Shown: piece by piece, positions 10,736 through 22,545 of the stretch
How positions within the stretch are numbered: the stretch's first letter is position 1
Layout of the letters: the number at the start of each line of letters is the position of its first letter
NCBI GenBank assembly: GCA_003508835.1
Contig: PUFA01000289.1
Location: 682,001 to 746,000, forward strand
Reading direction: 5' to 3'
Length of the DNA: 64,000 nucleotides
From: Eonycteris spelaea
Lineage: Eukaryota; Chordata; Mammalia; Chiroptera; Pteropodidae
Made by a program: the position numbers and the translations under genes
The notes under the pieces: model-generated
Database searches by the model: none
Told to the model about the DNA's origin: nothing
What the model saw: only the letters and a program-made list of their open reading frames with translations

Positions 10736-10850
10736 TCATATATATATATATATATATACATGCATATATATATTTCTACACATATACACATATATACATT
10801 CCTATATACACATATAAGAGTATATAGGAATGTATATATATTAACATAAT
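10736..10850. repeat. (TA)n/(CATA)n low-complexity island
   Basis: About 115 bp of TA and CATA repeats. It contains the perfect inverted repeat listed next. Confidence 0.9.
10790..10839. repeat. Perfect inverted repeat, 20-bp arms, 10-nt loop
   Basis: Positions 10790-10809 are the exact reverse complement of 10820-10839, separated by 10 nt. The arms contain the non-repetitive core ATTCCT/AGGAAT, so this is more than TA self-complementarity. It could extrude a cruciform or form an RNA hairpin. It most likely arose by a templated inverted duplication inside the TA island. Confidence 0.9.
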
Positions 10851-11566
10851 ATTTAGAGTTTTAGAAAGAAGGGAAGAGAAATGACATCACAATTTTATAA
10901 AACTCATTTTTTTCACATTTTAGCCTTTAAATTCTTTTGCTTGATAAAAACAATATTAAAAATAAATCCAGTTGCTCTGATAGTTGAAATAATTTTTAAA
11001 AATTATCATCTTATAAAAATATCAGCACACTCAGGCAAAATATCTTTTTAAATCAAATACGTGATGCTTCATAGTCACCAAAGTCAATAATCAATAGACT
11101 CCAGCAGAGATGAACCAGTTGTCTGTCAAATAATATCTTTGAGACAGAGTATGACAGTGGTACTTGTAAGACTCCAAAAGAAGCTGTTTTGAGCTAGTGA
11201 TCAATAGCTCTCTTTCATTTGCCTAGTGGCTTATATAGCTCTGGGTAGATGGGCTTCCCTGTGAGTTAATGCATAACCTATAACTGCAGAAGACTGATGA
11301 AATTGACCCTATACCTATTGATTTTCATTACAGTTTGCTTACAGCTATATTGAGAGAGCAGATATAATAGTCATCACTATTCTGTGCTTAGTCAACATAT
11401 ATTAAGTGAATGTTTGTTACAAAGGAGAATCATATGTAATTACAAATGAGCAACTGTTTTCGATCTAAAATAAGGGCAGTTTTATATGGCCAAACTTAAT
11501 ATTTGGAGTTACGTATCACTCCCACTGATGTAGAAAACATATATTATATTGCTCCATCTTAAACAG
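10851..11566. other. Unassigned AT-rich stretch
   Basis: No ORF of note, RNA gene or confidently recognised repeat. Confidence 0.4.
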
Positions 11567-12122
11567 TTATTCATTAAGCAAACTTTTATTGAGAATCTAT
11601 GATGTAGATATCATCCTTTGCTCTTAGGACAGATGAAAGAGACCATACCTGTCTTAAAGGAGCTTTTAGTCTAAAAGTGTAGCACAATAAAATATGCTGT
11701 CAAAAGAGAGAGAGAGATATTCTAAAGAGTGTGATACTTATATGGCGCTGTTAAATGGTAGACATAAGGTGCTGAAGAAATGCAGCAGAGGAGAGTCTGA
11801 TGTAGATGGGTGGGGATTTGTCAAGGAAGGCTTACCAGAGGGAGTGATATTTTAGCTGAATGTTAAGGACAATAAGAGGTTAGCCAGAGGAAGAGGAGTA
11901 GTGGGGACATTTTTCAAGGGTCCATGGGCTTAAGATAGCATGTTCATTTGGGGGCACTATGTGCCATTTACCCTGCTGGGGCATAAACGGGAGTGGTATA
12001 GATGGAGCTGAAGAGGAGTACAAGAGATATGTAGTAAAAGATCTCTTAGACAAAGCCAAGAATTAGGATTTTATTCAAAAATGAGGAATTTTTGAAAGAT
12101 TTTAAGTAGGAGATTGACATCA
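11567..12122 (-). mobile_element. L2-like element, antisense, extended
   Basis: Starts with a decayed TTCATT..AAACTTTTATTGAGAATCTATGATG, the antisense of the L2 3' end. It continues through GGAGCTTTTAGTCTA and GTCAAGGAAGGCTTACCAGAG into a longer purine-rich body ending GTAGGAGATTGACATCACA. The order follows an ancient mammalian repeat that extends upstream of the L2 tail; the name of the upstream part is uncertain. Confidence 0.65.
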
Positions 12123-12127
12123 CATTT

Positions 12128-12962
12128 ATTTTTTAATTGTGAAAAATATCATACATATAGAAGAGTGCATAAAAATACATTTTAAGGAATAATTATAGAG
12201 TAAACCTCATGTACTTATCATTTATATTAAGAAATAGACTCCCAGGTGTGGCTCATTATTGCTTTTCTTTCCCAACTCCCTGCCTTTTGTCATGCTTGAT
12301 CCCTTACTTTTCTCTGTAGGTTCCTATCTTGTAATCATGGCATATTAATCACCTGGTTTTGCTAGACATTTTATGATTCTTCCAGGTTGCTGCATGTAGT
12401 TTATTCATGTAAATTGTTGTACAGCATTCTGCATGAATATACCAAATTTACTTATCCATTTTACTGTTGATGGACATTTGGTTTGTTAAAATATTACTTA
12501 TTCTAATATATATGTATACGTGATACACAATTTGAATTATATATATTTATTAAATATACATTAATACATGTATAACAAATACATGTATAATAAATACATG
12601 TATAATAGAGTATATATATATTCTATGCTCATAAATTCTAGTACATGTGTATAAGAACTTCTCTAGGATGAATATTAAAGCAATGAACTACTGAATTTTG
12701 GGGAACATGCGCATTTAGTTTTTCTAAGTATTTTTTCCAGTCAGGCACATCACCAATGTCTGAGAAGCTCTATATCCTCATCAACATTTAATTTATAAGT
12801 TCTTAAATTTTGCTAATCAGATGGGTACATAATTGTACTCATGGAAGTATTAATTTGCATTTTGCTGATTACTAATGAAGGAGATTTTTTCATTTTTTAT
12901 TGGCCATTTGATTTTCCTTTTTTGCCAAGTGTCTGCTAAAGTCTTTATGGGATTTGCCTTTC
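12128..12962 (-). mobile_element. L1M-type fragment, antisense
   Basis: Antisense L1 3' UTR landmarks in order: AATATCATACATATAGAAGAG, CTTATCCATTTTACTGTTGATG, AATTTGCATTTTGCTGATTAC and TATTGGCCATTTGATTTTCC. The middle is expanded by a TA-rich tract at 12500-12625. Confidence 0.8.
12563..12607. repeat. Three tandem copies of a ~15-bp unit (AATACATGTATAA)
   Basis: A short minisatellite-like expansion inside the L1M fragment. Copies are near identical, with single-base differences. Confidence 0.8.
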
Positions 12963-12965
12963 AAA

Positions 12966-13170
12966 ATAATAACTAGCATTCATTGAATTCTTACTGTGTA
13001 ATAGGCACTGTGCTAAATACTTTACAAACAATTAATCTTCATTTCATCTTTATGATTTACAGAAAAGGAAACTCAAGTTTGAAGAGGTAAACTTGCTAGC
13101 AATCACCCAGCTAAGAAACAGTGGACTTAGCATTCAAGCTCAGGTTTTTCTGACTCCAGAGTTCTTTAAT
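12966..13170 (-). mobile_element. MIR SINE, antisense
   Basis: Contains TAGGCACTGTGCTAAATACT, a degraded TTACAGAAAAGGAAACT and the tail CTGACTCCAGAGTTCTTTAA. These are the antisense of the MIR 3' part, core and tRNA-derived head, in that order. It abuts the L1M fragment. Confidence 0.8.
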
Positions 13171-14137
13171 TTCTCAGTTAGTGTTTGGAAAGAGATTAGA
13201 TTGGAACCAGAGAGAACACTTAATGTGCTATTGCAGGAATCCATTTAAAAAAGAATAAAGTGTAAACCAAAGAACCACAAGTAGGACATAAGTACAAAGT
13301 GACTGGACTCAGTAATGAATGTCGAGGGTAAAGAAGAGGAAAGATTTAGAAAGTCTCAAGTTTTAATACCTGTTGGCTAGGTAGGTTCAATATTAGTTGT
13401 ACAATGTATATTTATATTCCAGGTATTGTGGTACATTTTAAGAATACATTTTATGAGTTCATATTCAGTAAGAGATGAATTTAGTTCATAGGATCATAAA
13501 ATTTAGGCTTTTGAGAGATCACAGTGTTTATTTGGGTCAACTCTTCGCTGTTTTTAAAATGTGGAACCTGGTGCAGAAAAAGCTTATGTGGCTTGTTCAA
13601 AATCATATTGTTTACTAAATGTTAGATTAAGAATAAACACCAGGCCTGCAAAGAATGCAAAGAAATCACAACTTGCCTAATTTTTAAATTATAAGTGAAA
13701 ATACAATCAACCTACTTTATCTTCTAAAACATTTTCCAAGTCAGTTTCCTTTGAAATAAATCTATTGTTACGGCCTTAAGTTAGGCCCTCACCATCATTA
13801 GCAGGTTTATTTAAAGTAGCCTAGTATTTTATCTTCTTGCCCCTGATTCTACCGATGAAGTCACCAGATCTGATTTTTAATTTTTACCACTTAACTGTCC
13901 TGCTTACTTTGATATGCCCTGTAACCCATGTAAATAATTCACTTCTTAAAATATACCATACTCCCATCCACCCCCAGTTTAGGAACTGATAATCTCTCAG
14001 ATTGCCTGGGACACCAATGTGCTTCAGTCTCTTCACACACACAGTGCTTCTTACCTCTGTGATTTACTGCACACCGTCTATTCTGCTTGCATTCACCCCA
14101 CTCATCCCTTATCAACGGTCATTAGACATCTGCAATT
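13171..14137. other. Unassigned stretch
   Basis: No gene supported. The last part is pyrimidine-rich; the 82-codon ORF from 14002 runs into the hAT fossil and is not a gene. Confidence 0.4.
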
Positions 14138-14266
14138 CAGAGAATGGTCTGGGAGCCAGCAACACGGGCATCATTTTGGAGCTTGATAGAAGTGCAGCAC
14201 ATCCAGAACTACTGACTCAGAATCTTTCAAACAAGATTCACGTGATTTAAAGTTTGAGCGGTACTG
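14138..14266 (+). mobile_element. MER5A-like hAT fossil
   Basis: CAGAGAATGGTCTGGGAGCC at the start, TTTTGGAGCTTGATAGAAGT and ACTACTGACTCAGAATCTTT inside, and AAAGTTTGAGCGGTACTG at the end. This is the order of a MER5A-type nonautonomous hAT-Charlie with a degraded 5' inverted repeat. Confidence 0.7.
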
Positions 14267-14267
14267 C

Positions 14268-14546
14268 TTAGACTCACTTCAGACTTCATCGGCATTATCT
14301 TCCTTTAGAAACCTTTCCTGATTCCATCCATTAAGCCACTTCTTCCTTCCTGGTATTCTCACAGTAGCCAGTGCATATCTCCTCCACTGCATCACCACAA
14401 CATTTGACTATTTTTATGTCTGTCTCTCCAACCTTAGGCTGTGAGTAATTTGAGTCTGAACTAATTATCTTTGACTTTTTCCATGCCTAGCACAGTGCCT
14501 GATACTTGGTAGTACTGCATAAATATTTGTTGAATGATTGTTTGAT
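14268..14546 (+). mobile_element. L2 3' end
   Basis: Starts with AAACCTTTCCTGATTCCATCC, the L2 'aagccttccctgat' block. Ends GCACAGTGCCTGATACTTGG, then AAATATTTGTTGAATGATTG. It lies immediately behind the MER5A-like element. Confidence 0.85.
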
Positions 14547-14628
14547 GAAAGAAAAGAGAGAGAGCGAGAGATAGATGCGAGAGATAGATATATAGAAAGA
14601 TAGAAACAGAGGCAGAAAAAGAAAAAAT
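14543..14628. repeat. (GA)n/(GATA)n purine-rich tract
   Basis: Imperfect GAGA, GATA and AAAGA repeats directly after the L2 end, probably grown from its A-rich terminus. It creates two overlapping minus-strand ORFs rich in Ser, Leu and Phe that are not genes. Confidence 0.8.
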
Positions 14629-14639
14629 CATGAGGGGAA

Positions 14640-15250
14640 TAAAACATAACCAAAGGGACTTCATAGGGGAATAACTAGACTATAAAAAAGGCACCAAAAA
14701 TTGTACCTCTGTATACAATTTGGAAAGCAGCTTGACAGAGGGTCTACAATCTTATTTAAATAGATCGTGTGATAAATATGAATATTGTTGCCAAAACCCT
14801 CAGAAGCCGAAGATTAGCCTAACTTCTGATATAACAGTTTAGTTTTGTTATTTCTGTTGTTGAGTGAATTTTGCCAAAATTTGTTTTACTTTCCTAAACA
14901 AAGTGTCTTACTGACCTTTTAACTAGTCAGAGACTGGAGTGTAGGTGAAAGAGAGTAGAGGTTCAGGCTTGTTTTGTGGTTGTACAGGAGACAAAAATAA
15001 GAGGCCAGTGAGTAGTGAGTAGGTAGCCTACATAAAATAACTTCCTGATTATTAAAACTGTATCATGCCTGTGCTTTTGAAATGTGTGAGTATTTAACCG
15101 TCTTCATGGTTGACCAAATATTAAGAATTTTAGAGATGATACTACTTTATGTGGGAGATTGAACTACATTACCTCTAAGGCCTAAGGTCCTTATGAATTA
15201 TGAGTCTATAGCTGTTTAGAGACATTCAGGAAGAATGAGGGTTATAATAA
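14640..15250. other. Unassigned stretch
   Basis: No supported gene. No recognisable repeat apart from the flanks. Confidence 0.35.
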
Positions 15251-15251
15251 A

Positions 15252-15462
15252 GATTATAATAGCGAATAATATTTATTGAGTAATTACTTTATGCCATGCA
15301 CTGTTCAAAGCACTTTGTGTGCACTAATTAACTTAGTTTTCACAGAATTCCTGCTGAGCATTTATATTTGACACATGGTAAGACTGAAGCATGGAAGGTT
15401 TAGTAACATGCCCGTAGGTCATGCAGCTCGTGGTGGTAGAGCCTAGGGAGTCCAACTCAGGA
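15252..15462 (-). mobile_element. MIR SINE, antisense
   Basis: ATATTTATTGAGTAATTACTTTATGCCATGCACTGTTCAAAGCACTTTG at the 3' side, followed by GTAACATGCCCGTAGGTCATGCAGCT and AGTCCAACTCAGGAGCTTTG. Complete enough to include most of the MIR consensus in reverse. Confidence 0.85.
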
Positions 15463-15468
15463 GCTTTG

Positions 15469-15493
15469 TTTTTTTTTTTTTTTTTTTTTTTTT
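15469..15493. repeat. 25-bp poly(T) run
   Basis: Uninterrupted T directly after the antisense MIR. No separate retroposon body could be recognised beyond it. Confidence 0.8.
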
Positions 15494-15499
15494 ATCATT

Positions 15500-17835
15500 A
15501 GGTGGTGTCCCTCTCGTTATTAAAGGTTACCTGAAGGGAGCCTTGAAACATTGCTATGGTTTGAATTCCAGGCAAGGGTAAGAAGAGGGATTCTAAGAAA
15601 TGATAACAATGTGACCGGTTTGTGGAACCATATACCTGACAAATGAGATGAACAAGAGAATATTCAGAAACTTGTCATTGCTTCTCAGTGGCTGCAAGTT
15701 ACTAAGATAGGAAACTAAGTCCTTAGGACTATTTAACCCTACCAGCATAAGTAGCCCTTTGTATTGTATAAAATTTTAAAGCTTTTCACTGATTGGTGGA
15801 ACCTCAGGCTATATCTCCTACTCAAATGGAGTTGAGACTGTTTGAGAGATCCCAAGTAATTTGATATCAGATCAGGCAAACAATGCTTTCCTTCAGAAGT
15901 TGGCATTTTCCTGGAGTTTATTTAAAGAATGAGTCAGCATAAGTTTTAGCAATCTCAGATTCTTCATAAGGAATTCTGTATTCCAATAACCAGTATCAGA
16001 GGAGATACTGTTAAAATAAAAGAATGAGATCTTAATGAAAATTTGGTTAATATAAAAAACCTTCAGATCAGGGCTTATTGGAAAATTTAATCTATAGTTT
16101 AGCAGCATTTATTACATGTGCTAATTTATTATTTATAGTGTAGATACCAGAAATTATATATGACACATGTTTTGAAGTTTTCTTCTAGTTTTACTTTTGG
16201 AAGGTGTAGGTGATTTGTCAGTGTTTTAAATCCTGAAGGCCTACTTTCAAGCTCCTTTCAATTTGAGAGTGGATAATCTTGACAGTATTTTCCTTAGAAA
16301 GTCATTTATGGTCTTAAGAATCAACATAATTCTCCTTTGGAATTTAGTTTATTAAGATTTAAAGATATTGCACTCTCCCAAACCCCAATAAAAGAAGATT
16401 GAATAAATTAGGTAAAACCTATGTGAAACAGTTGGTAGGAAAGTCTTAATTTTAGCTATTTTTTATCTTTTATGAATTATAGCCAAATACATTATGTCAT
16501 GTGTCTGTGGATTATCCTCTTGCCAACCGAGGTTCAGGTCAGCAATGTGGAGTTTTGATAGTAGCAGGCAGTCACATCTTATATGCTGAATTTCTTTTCT
16601 AGTCTGGGTCCTGGGTATACATATCTGATGCAGTGTTATAATTTATACCCTCTGGTTCTCAACTCTCTGCTTCTGAACCTGATAAAATGTTTGAAATTTT
16701 CACTTATTCATTTGGTTGAAGACTCTTCCTGTTAAAATAGAAATGTTATGAGATAAATTGGTTGGCTAGTTAAACAAATAGACTAACTTGAGTTAAGGTA
16801 TACATTGGTAATAGTGGATTTTGAATCAAAGACAATACCCACACCCGGATAAATGTCTTAATGCGTGAACATATGAGACTAAAAGAATGGAATACATAGG
16901 AAAGATTTCTTGTTTTGGGAGGGAATCAAGATATGTCTGGAAGAGAGTGCTTTGTCAGGGATTTATCAGATTATTTAAAAATTTTCATATATATAATCTC
17001 TAGAAAGGGAAGAAACTTGGTGTTAGATTCTCACTGGAGCTCTGTTGTGAATTAATATTCCCTTGGACAAGTCTTAACCTAGCTAAGCTTCAATTGTGTG
17101 TGAGGGAGTTGTAATAAATGATATACAAATTTATTTTTAGCTACAAAAATTATGTAGAAAATATTTTACAAAAGGCCAGGCCCAAGTGGAGTACCTTGGT
17201 GAGGGTAGCCTTGGCCAATGAAGGGACTTCCTGGGGATGAAAAGCAGCTAAAAGGAATACGCCAGGTGGAGGCTTAGAAGGTCTCGAAGACAGATTTGCC
17301 AATGTGCAAGTTTATTTTAACCCATCCCATTAGTTACCTTTAGCCTAATTCTATCCATCTCATTCTAAATCAAGAGATAAGATATTTTAGTTATAGAAAA
17401 ATCACTTCTAATTATTGAGTTTTTTTTTATGAATAAAGAAGATAGTTTATTATTGAGGCAACCAAATTGACTGTATCTACTTCCCAAATTTGTATCTTTC
17501 TTTATCTAAAAATCATCCTCTGCTGTTGAAAGACTAGTGTGTACAAATGTTTCTCATTGGTTTATTTATGAGAGGAATCTTTTAAATTTTGCCTTTAAAA
17601 ATCATGATTTCTAAGCCATATTGAGATTTGCTAACAAGCCAGGTAACCCTGTTAAGATCTTGAACATTTTAGATATTATATCAATTCAACATTTATATCA
17701 AGGTTAACATATTTTCAATAGGCAGTTTACTGTGGTAGAATCTTTGAAGAATAAATAAGATACAATTCTTCCCTTTCTCCCTTGCTACCTTCCTCCTACC
17801 TTCTCTCCCTCCCAACCTACCCCTCTCCCTTTCTC
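15500..17835. other. Unassigned AT-rich stretch
   Basis: About 2.3 kb without a supported gene or confidently recognised repeat. The 71-codon minus-strand ORF at 15893-16108 looks like chance. A pyrimidine-rich tract (CCTTCCTCCTACC type) lies at 17768-17840. Confidence 0.4.
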
Positions 17836-17837
17836 CT

Positions 17838-17945
17838 TCCTCAAATATTTACTGGCTGCCCTCTCTGTGCTAGGTGCTGTAGCAGCAAAGATAAATTCTA
17901 CTTAGCCTCTGCTCTTTAGCAGCTCTCTATTAAAACAGGGGCCTT
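17838..17945 (-). mobile_element. L2-like 3' end, antisense
   Basis: CAAATATTTACTGGCTGCCCTCTCTGTGCTAGGTGCTGTAGCAGCAAAGATAAA follows the reversed L2 terminus pattern. Short and diverged. Confidence 0.6.
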
Positions 17946-18086
17946 TGGGTGGGAAGGGAAGGGAGAAATACTTGAAATAAGTGAATGAGGTCGAGTTCAG
18001 AGAACATTACAATTACAAATGACTCAACTACCCAGGCATTCTCAATTGGGGTTCTGCAGAAAGACACGCATCCTGGTGCTCTGAGG

Positions 18087-18570
18087 CAGCAATTCTCAGA
18101 TTTGTGGTCTCACGATTCCTTTAAACTCTTGAAAATTATTGAGAACCCAAAGAGCCCTGACATATGTGGGTTCCATCCATTGGTATTTACCATATTAGAA
18201 ATTAAAATATAAATTAAAAAATATCTATCTTTTAAAAATTAACAACAGAAAACCCATGACATGTTAACATAAAATAATGTATCTTTTAATGACGACTACT
18301 TTTAACAAAATGATTTAGTGACAAAGTGGCATTTTTCATTTTTGCATATCTGTTTAATGACCAGTATAGTAGAAGAGAGCTGAATTCTCTTGTCTACGTA
18401 TGTCTTGAATTTGTTGTTACATCACACATCATGCAGCTTCTGGAAGACACTACTGTACATTTGAGAGAAAATGAGAGTGAAAATAGTGAACTATGCATTT
18501 ATATTATTTAGAATTAGTTTTGACATCAGCAACCCCCCTGAAAGGGTCTTGAAGGGCCTCAGGGAGTCCT
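18087..18570 (+). mobile_element. Nonautonomous hAT-type element, ~480 bp
   Basis: CAGCAATTCTCAGATTTGTGG at the left end and CTGAAAGGGTCTTGAAGGGCCTCAGGGAGTCC at the right. Inside are AAAATTATTGAGAACCCAAAGAG, CCATGACATGTTAACATAAA and ACTGTACATTTGAGAGAAAATGAGAGTG. This arrangement recurs widely in mammals as a hAT/Charlie-type fossil. The internal 61- and 75-codon ORFs are chance. The exact family name is not certain. Confidence 0.65.
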
Positions 18571-19689
18571 TTTTTTCCTGTTCCTTACCTTGTTAATTCT
18601 TTATTTGTCTGTCAATAGTTAATTTGTGACCACATAATTAATCATCAACCTTTTTTTTAAACCTAGAATTACATTCTGTAGAATCCCTCAAATATTAAAT
18701 TTTATTCATCATCCCTTTATATATATATTCATATTAAGCTTTCTTTTGCCTAGAAAATCAAGTATTTAATTGTACTGTAAACATAAGGGATCCAATAACT
18801 TGTTCTGACCATCTGACTGGTATTATTTCTCATGGCACTTTGCTGTCCTCCCACACAATCTTCCTATAAAGAGATTTTACTTGTTGTCTTTCTTCTTGAC
18901 TCTTGGCTTTTTCTTAAGCTTTCTCAAGATCTGTAGAGTATGTTTCTGTCCTTGCTATTGATCACGTCTCTCTGGACTTATAGGTACCTTCCCACATTAG
19001 CTCAGTCCATTGAGATCTGTTTAGAACATATACTGAGCCCTTCATATACAGAGTTGAGGCTCTGTAGGTGGTTGGGGCTATAACCAAACTTGTGCTCTGC
19101 TCACCAAACTAACACTTATTTTTCTAATTTACAGAAGTACTTCAAGAGTTATTGGACTACTGTGGTCCTGCTCAGTACCCTATCAGTTGTTACCTATTAC
19201 TATCAATAAGTGACGCTTATAAATTCCTGAGTTTTGGCCAGGTGTATTATTGGCAGATTCTCTTCTTATCATAGTTACATGGACTGAATATTCATCCACA
19301 TGTCTCACTACATTATCTCTAACTTCTGTGGGACAAGAGCCCAATGAAGACGATTGCCTTGCTTCCTACGAAAATCCATATTTGTTAATAGTGAATCTAT
19401 TTAAATTGTAAAGGACAGAATGAAAATGACTTGAAAATAGCAGCTATTAGAGATGGGGAAATGATTGAGTTGTAAGGCAAATCAGAATATATTAGCATTT
19501 AATGAGTTTCTTCTTTTATGATTTTAGTGTTGAATACCTGTCTTAATCATTCTGGCTTAGAAATTGTTTAGATGCCTATAACAGGAGGAGCTTTCCTTTC
19601 TGAAAATTGTGATAGTCTGATATTAGGTCACTGAAATTTAATTTAACACGTTGGCTTGACCTGCCTTTAGTGTGGGATACACTTATTTT
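18571..19689. other. Unassigned stretch
   Basis: No gene supported. A short segment near 19025-19110 (GAGCCCTTCATATACAGAG) may be an L2 scrap in antisense. Confidence 0.35.
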
Positions 19690-19897
19690 ACTCATGTGAA
19701 CTTGGCCATGTTATCTAATGCCTGGTTTCTCAGTTTTCTCATCTGTAAAACAGGAAAAATGAAAGTATCAGTTTCATAAGGTACATGTGAGAATTTCAAT
19801 TAATTTTCATGAAATATAAGATATCAGAGATGTAAAGTTATTAGAACACTGTCTGGCACAGAACAAAACTTTAATACCTATCAGCAAGTATTACTAC
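19690..19897 (+). mobile_element. MIR SINE
   Basis: Carries CTCAGTTTTCTCATCTGTAAAACAGG, the MIR core, and ends GAACACTGTCTGGCACAGAACAAA. First of three consecutive MIRs. Confidence 0.9.
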
Positions 19898-19902
19898 CCA
19901 GA

Positions 19903-20085
19903 TGAGCTAGCATGGTGGTTAAGAGCTGTTTCTGGTATCAGACTGCTGGGCTTGAATCCTAACTTACTTACTGCTTGGGTAATTTTAGACTCCTCCACGA
20001 CCTCTCTGAGCTTCTGTTTAATTTTTAATTGAGCTAGAGGTTTATGTGAAGATAAAGTAGAAAACACTAGCATAATTTTTATTGA
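19903..20085 (+). mobile_element. MIR SINE, 5' part
   Basis: CATGGTGGTTAAGAGCTGTTTCTGGTATCAGACTGCTGGGCTTGAATCC is the tRNA-derived MIR head. It continues into GACCTCTCTGAGCTTCTGTT and fades after 20040. Confidence 0.85.
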
Positions 20086-20139
20086 CTATTGGCTATTGCT
20101 TTTATGATATTTGTGACACATGCATTGTTATATAGTAAT

Positions 20140-20373
20140 TACAATAGCAAATGCTTATAGAAAACTTACTCTGAGCCAGGTGTCCTTAAGTACGTTACAT
20201 ATATTATCTTATTTATTCTTCACAATACCTCACAATGAAGTGGGTGCTATTATCATAACCACTTTACAGATGAGCACATTGAGGCACACAGAAGTTAAAT
20301 AACATGTTCAAGGTCCCATGGTTAGTGGTAACAGAGCAGAATCTGTGCACTTTTGCATTACATCATACTGCCT
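20140..20373 (-). mobile_element. MIR SINE, antisense
   Basis: CTCTGAGCCAGGTGTCCTTAAGTACGTTACA, then CCACTTTACAGATGAGCACATTGAGGCACA, then AGGTCCCATGGTTAGTGGTAACAGAGCAGAATCTG. A nearly complete MIR in reverse. The 60-codon ORF at 20120-20302 lies inside it. Confidence 0.9.
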
Positions 20374-22252
20374 CTTTACTTATGAAAATAAAGAAAAAAG
20401 TAGAATGTAATGTCTGGAGAATGAAATTAGACTGTTAGGCTGATGATTGAGGCTCTCACTCTGTCCTACCCTCTTTCAAATCCTAAATAAAAAAAAAAAC
20501 ACACCAAAAACCTAGTTAAAAGGAAGATTTATAAGAAGCACTAACAAAGAAAAGAAGGCGAGGCAGTATTGTGAAAGGGGAACCTGAAATCTCTGTGGTT
20601 GTACATGAAAGTGAAGCCTCCAGTCCTTCTTGCCCAAGGTGAGATCTTTCTGTCTTGGGGATGAGGTGAAAACAGGGCTTACAGGAGGCTTCTAGTTTTA
20701 TATTTAGCTTCAGCTTCTCTTGCCTTTCGCTGCACAACTATGTCCGAGGCCCCAAGCAACAGCTCACATTTGCTATTTACTTATTTTTTATTTTTAAAAG
20801 TGTTATTGTATTGGTGCTTTATATTTTATATGCCCCTAGAAATGATTGACATGACTTTGCCCCCTACTGCAGCCCTGCTGTCTGTTGCACTCTGTGTAAT
20901 AGATTAGTGCCTGGCTGCAGAGTGTGTGGTGCCCAAGGGCTTCTGCGTTCAAGACATACAGATCAGATCCAGATTTCCAGTCTGAGACTGGGCAATGAGT
21001 TAATGCTTTTAAAACATAGTTACTTCATCAATAAAATGGACGTGTAGTAGGTACCCCATAGTTTTTGAGAGAATCGAATATCAAACATTTTAGTACACTA
21101 TCTGGCTAGAGTGGAGAACTAAATTTTGTTATTATTTGAACACTAAAATCTTTGAAAAAGATTGGTTTGCTTTGGATCATTATTAGAAAGTTTCATTATT
21201 GAAATTAAAGAAAGAGAAATTTAGTTGTTATCATGGCAAATGCTCTGGGGTACTTTTCAATAAAACAAAATAAATTAATTTTGTTTTTGTCCTCATTAGC
21301 ATGTATACTCCTGGGTGACTCTACTAGGATTGGGAAAAGCAAGCTGTGGAAGGGTATAGCTGGGTAGTGCAAGAAAGAAATGAATCTATAAAATAGTACT
21401 CTGCTGTTTATTTATTTAAGTGAGGTTATATATGTGAACATACATAATGCAGATTCTCAATTTCTCTGAAAATATAAGCTTTTAAAAATAATTTTCATAA
21501 GCATTCTGTGAAGTGTAGAATTAGTCAAGAAAGGCCAGGAGAAGAGGAGGTCATGCTTATAAATTAAGGAAAGTATGGGTAGGTTTGGAGGAAATTGAAA
21601 TTTTAGCAATTAGACTGTTGGAAAAAGGCAAATAGAAATATTAGAAAAGCACATATGATAAGTATAAAAAGATCAGTGTGATAGTTGGCCTGAATCTATC
21701 CTGAACGTCTGTGCCTGGATCCCATATACTGATTCACATGTGATGCAGAGAATTAAAGACAATTTTGTTTTTCATTATGTGTGGAGTGGCAACAGGAGAC
21801 TCATTGGGTGCTATCTTGATCTAGGTACTGATACAGCGACTATTTGTAGTAGTTCTTCTTCATGGATTACAAACTTACTCTGGATTATTCGATCATGTTG
21901 GGTACAGATGTCCAGAATTCTTACCACTTTCCAGTTCCCCATTCTCTCTTCGATGTGAGGTAGCTTCTTTATGACTCTCAAACACAAGGGAAATTAATAT
22001 ACACCTTCTGGACATCCACTCACATAAATGTGGATAGAGCTCTTTAGCAATTTCTGAGGAATCCATCTGAAGTGATTCAGATGTGATTTGCTCTTCTTGG
22101 GTTATCAAAGTGATTATCAACCTCTATCACTAGTGCAGAAGACTGTTTCTAAATTTAATCTACAGCAGGACTTCTAGCTACAGTGAACCATGAGGAGATA
22201 ATATGGATGTATTATCAGTTATCATACTGATTCTAAAGATGGATTTGCTTTA
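20374..22252. other. Unassigned stretch
   Basis: No supported gene. A donor-like site (CCCAAG, then GTGAGA) near 20637 has no matching acceptor. ORFs of 72-75 codons near 21740-22120 overlap on opposite strands and look like chance. Confidence 0.35.
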
Positions 22253-22545
22253 GTTTATTCATTCAATAAATATTTATTGAATACTACTGTGTGCCAGGTC
22301 CTGTTCTAGTGTGGGGATACAATAGATTAGAAAACCATTCCTCACTTCATGAACTTATGTTCTGGTTTAAGAGACAGAAAATAAAATCAGATAAAAAATC
22401 AAATGTATATTAGATGGTGCAAATGGTCAAGGAAAATATTAAAGCAGAAAAATGGATTAGGAAGTGTAGTGGAGGGTTACAATTTTAGATATGGACCAAA
22501 AAGGCCTCCCTGAAAAGCCATAGAGCCAAAGACCTTATCAAATAT
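22253..22545 (-). mobile_element. L2-like 3' region, antisense
   Basis: TTCATTCAATAAATATTTATTGAATACTACTGTGTGCCAGGTCCTGTTCTAG, then TTCATGAACTTATGTTCTGG and AGGCCTCCCTGAAAAGCC. The order matches the reversed L2 3' UTR. Confidence 0.85.
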
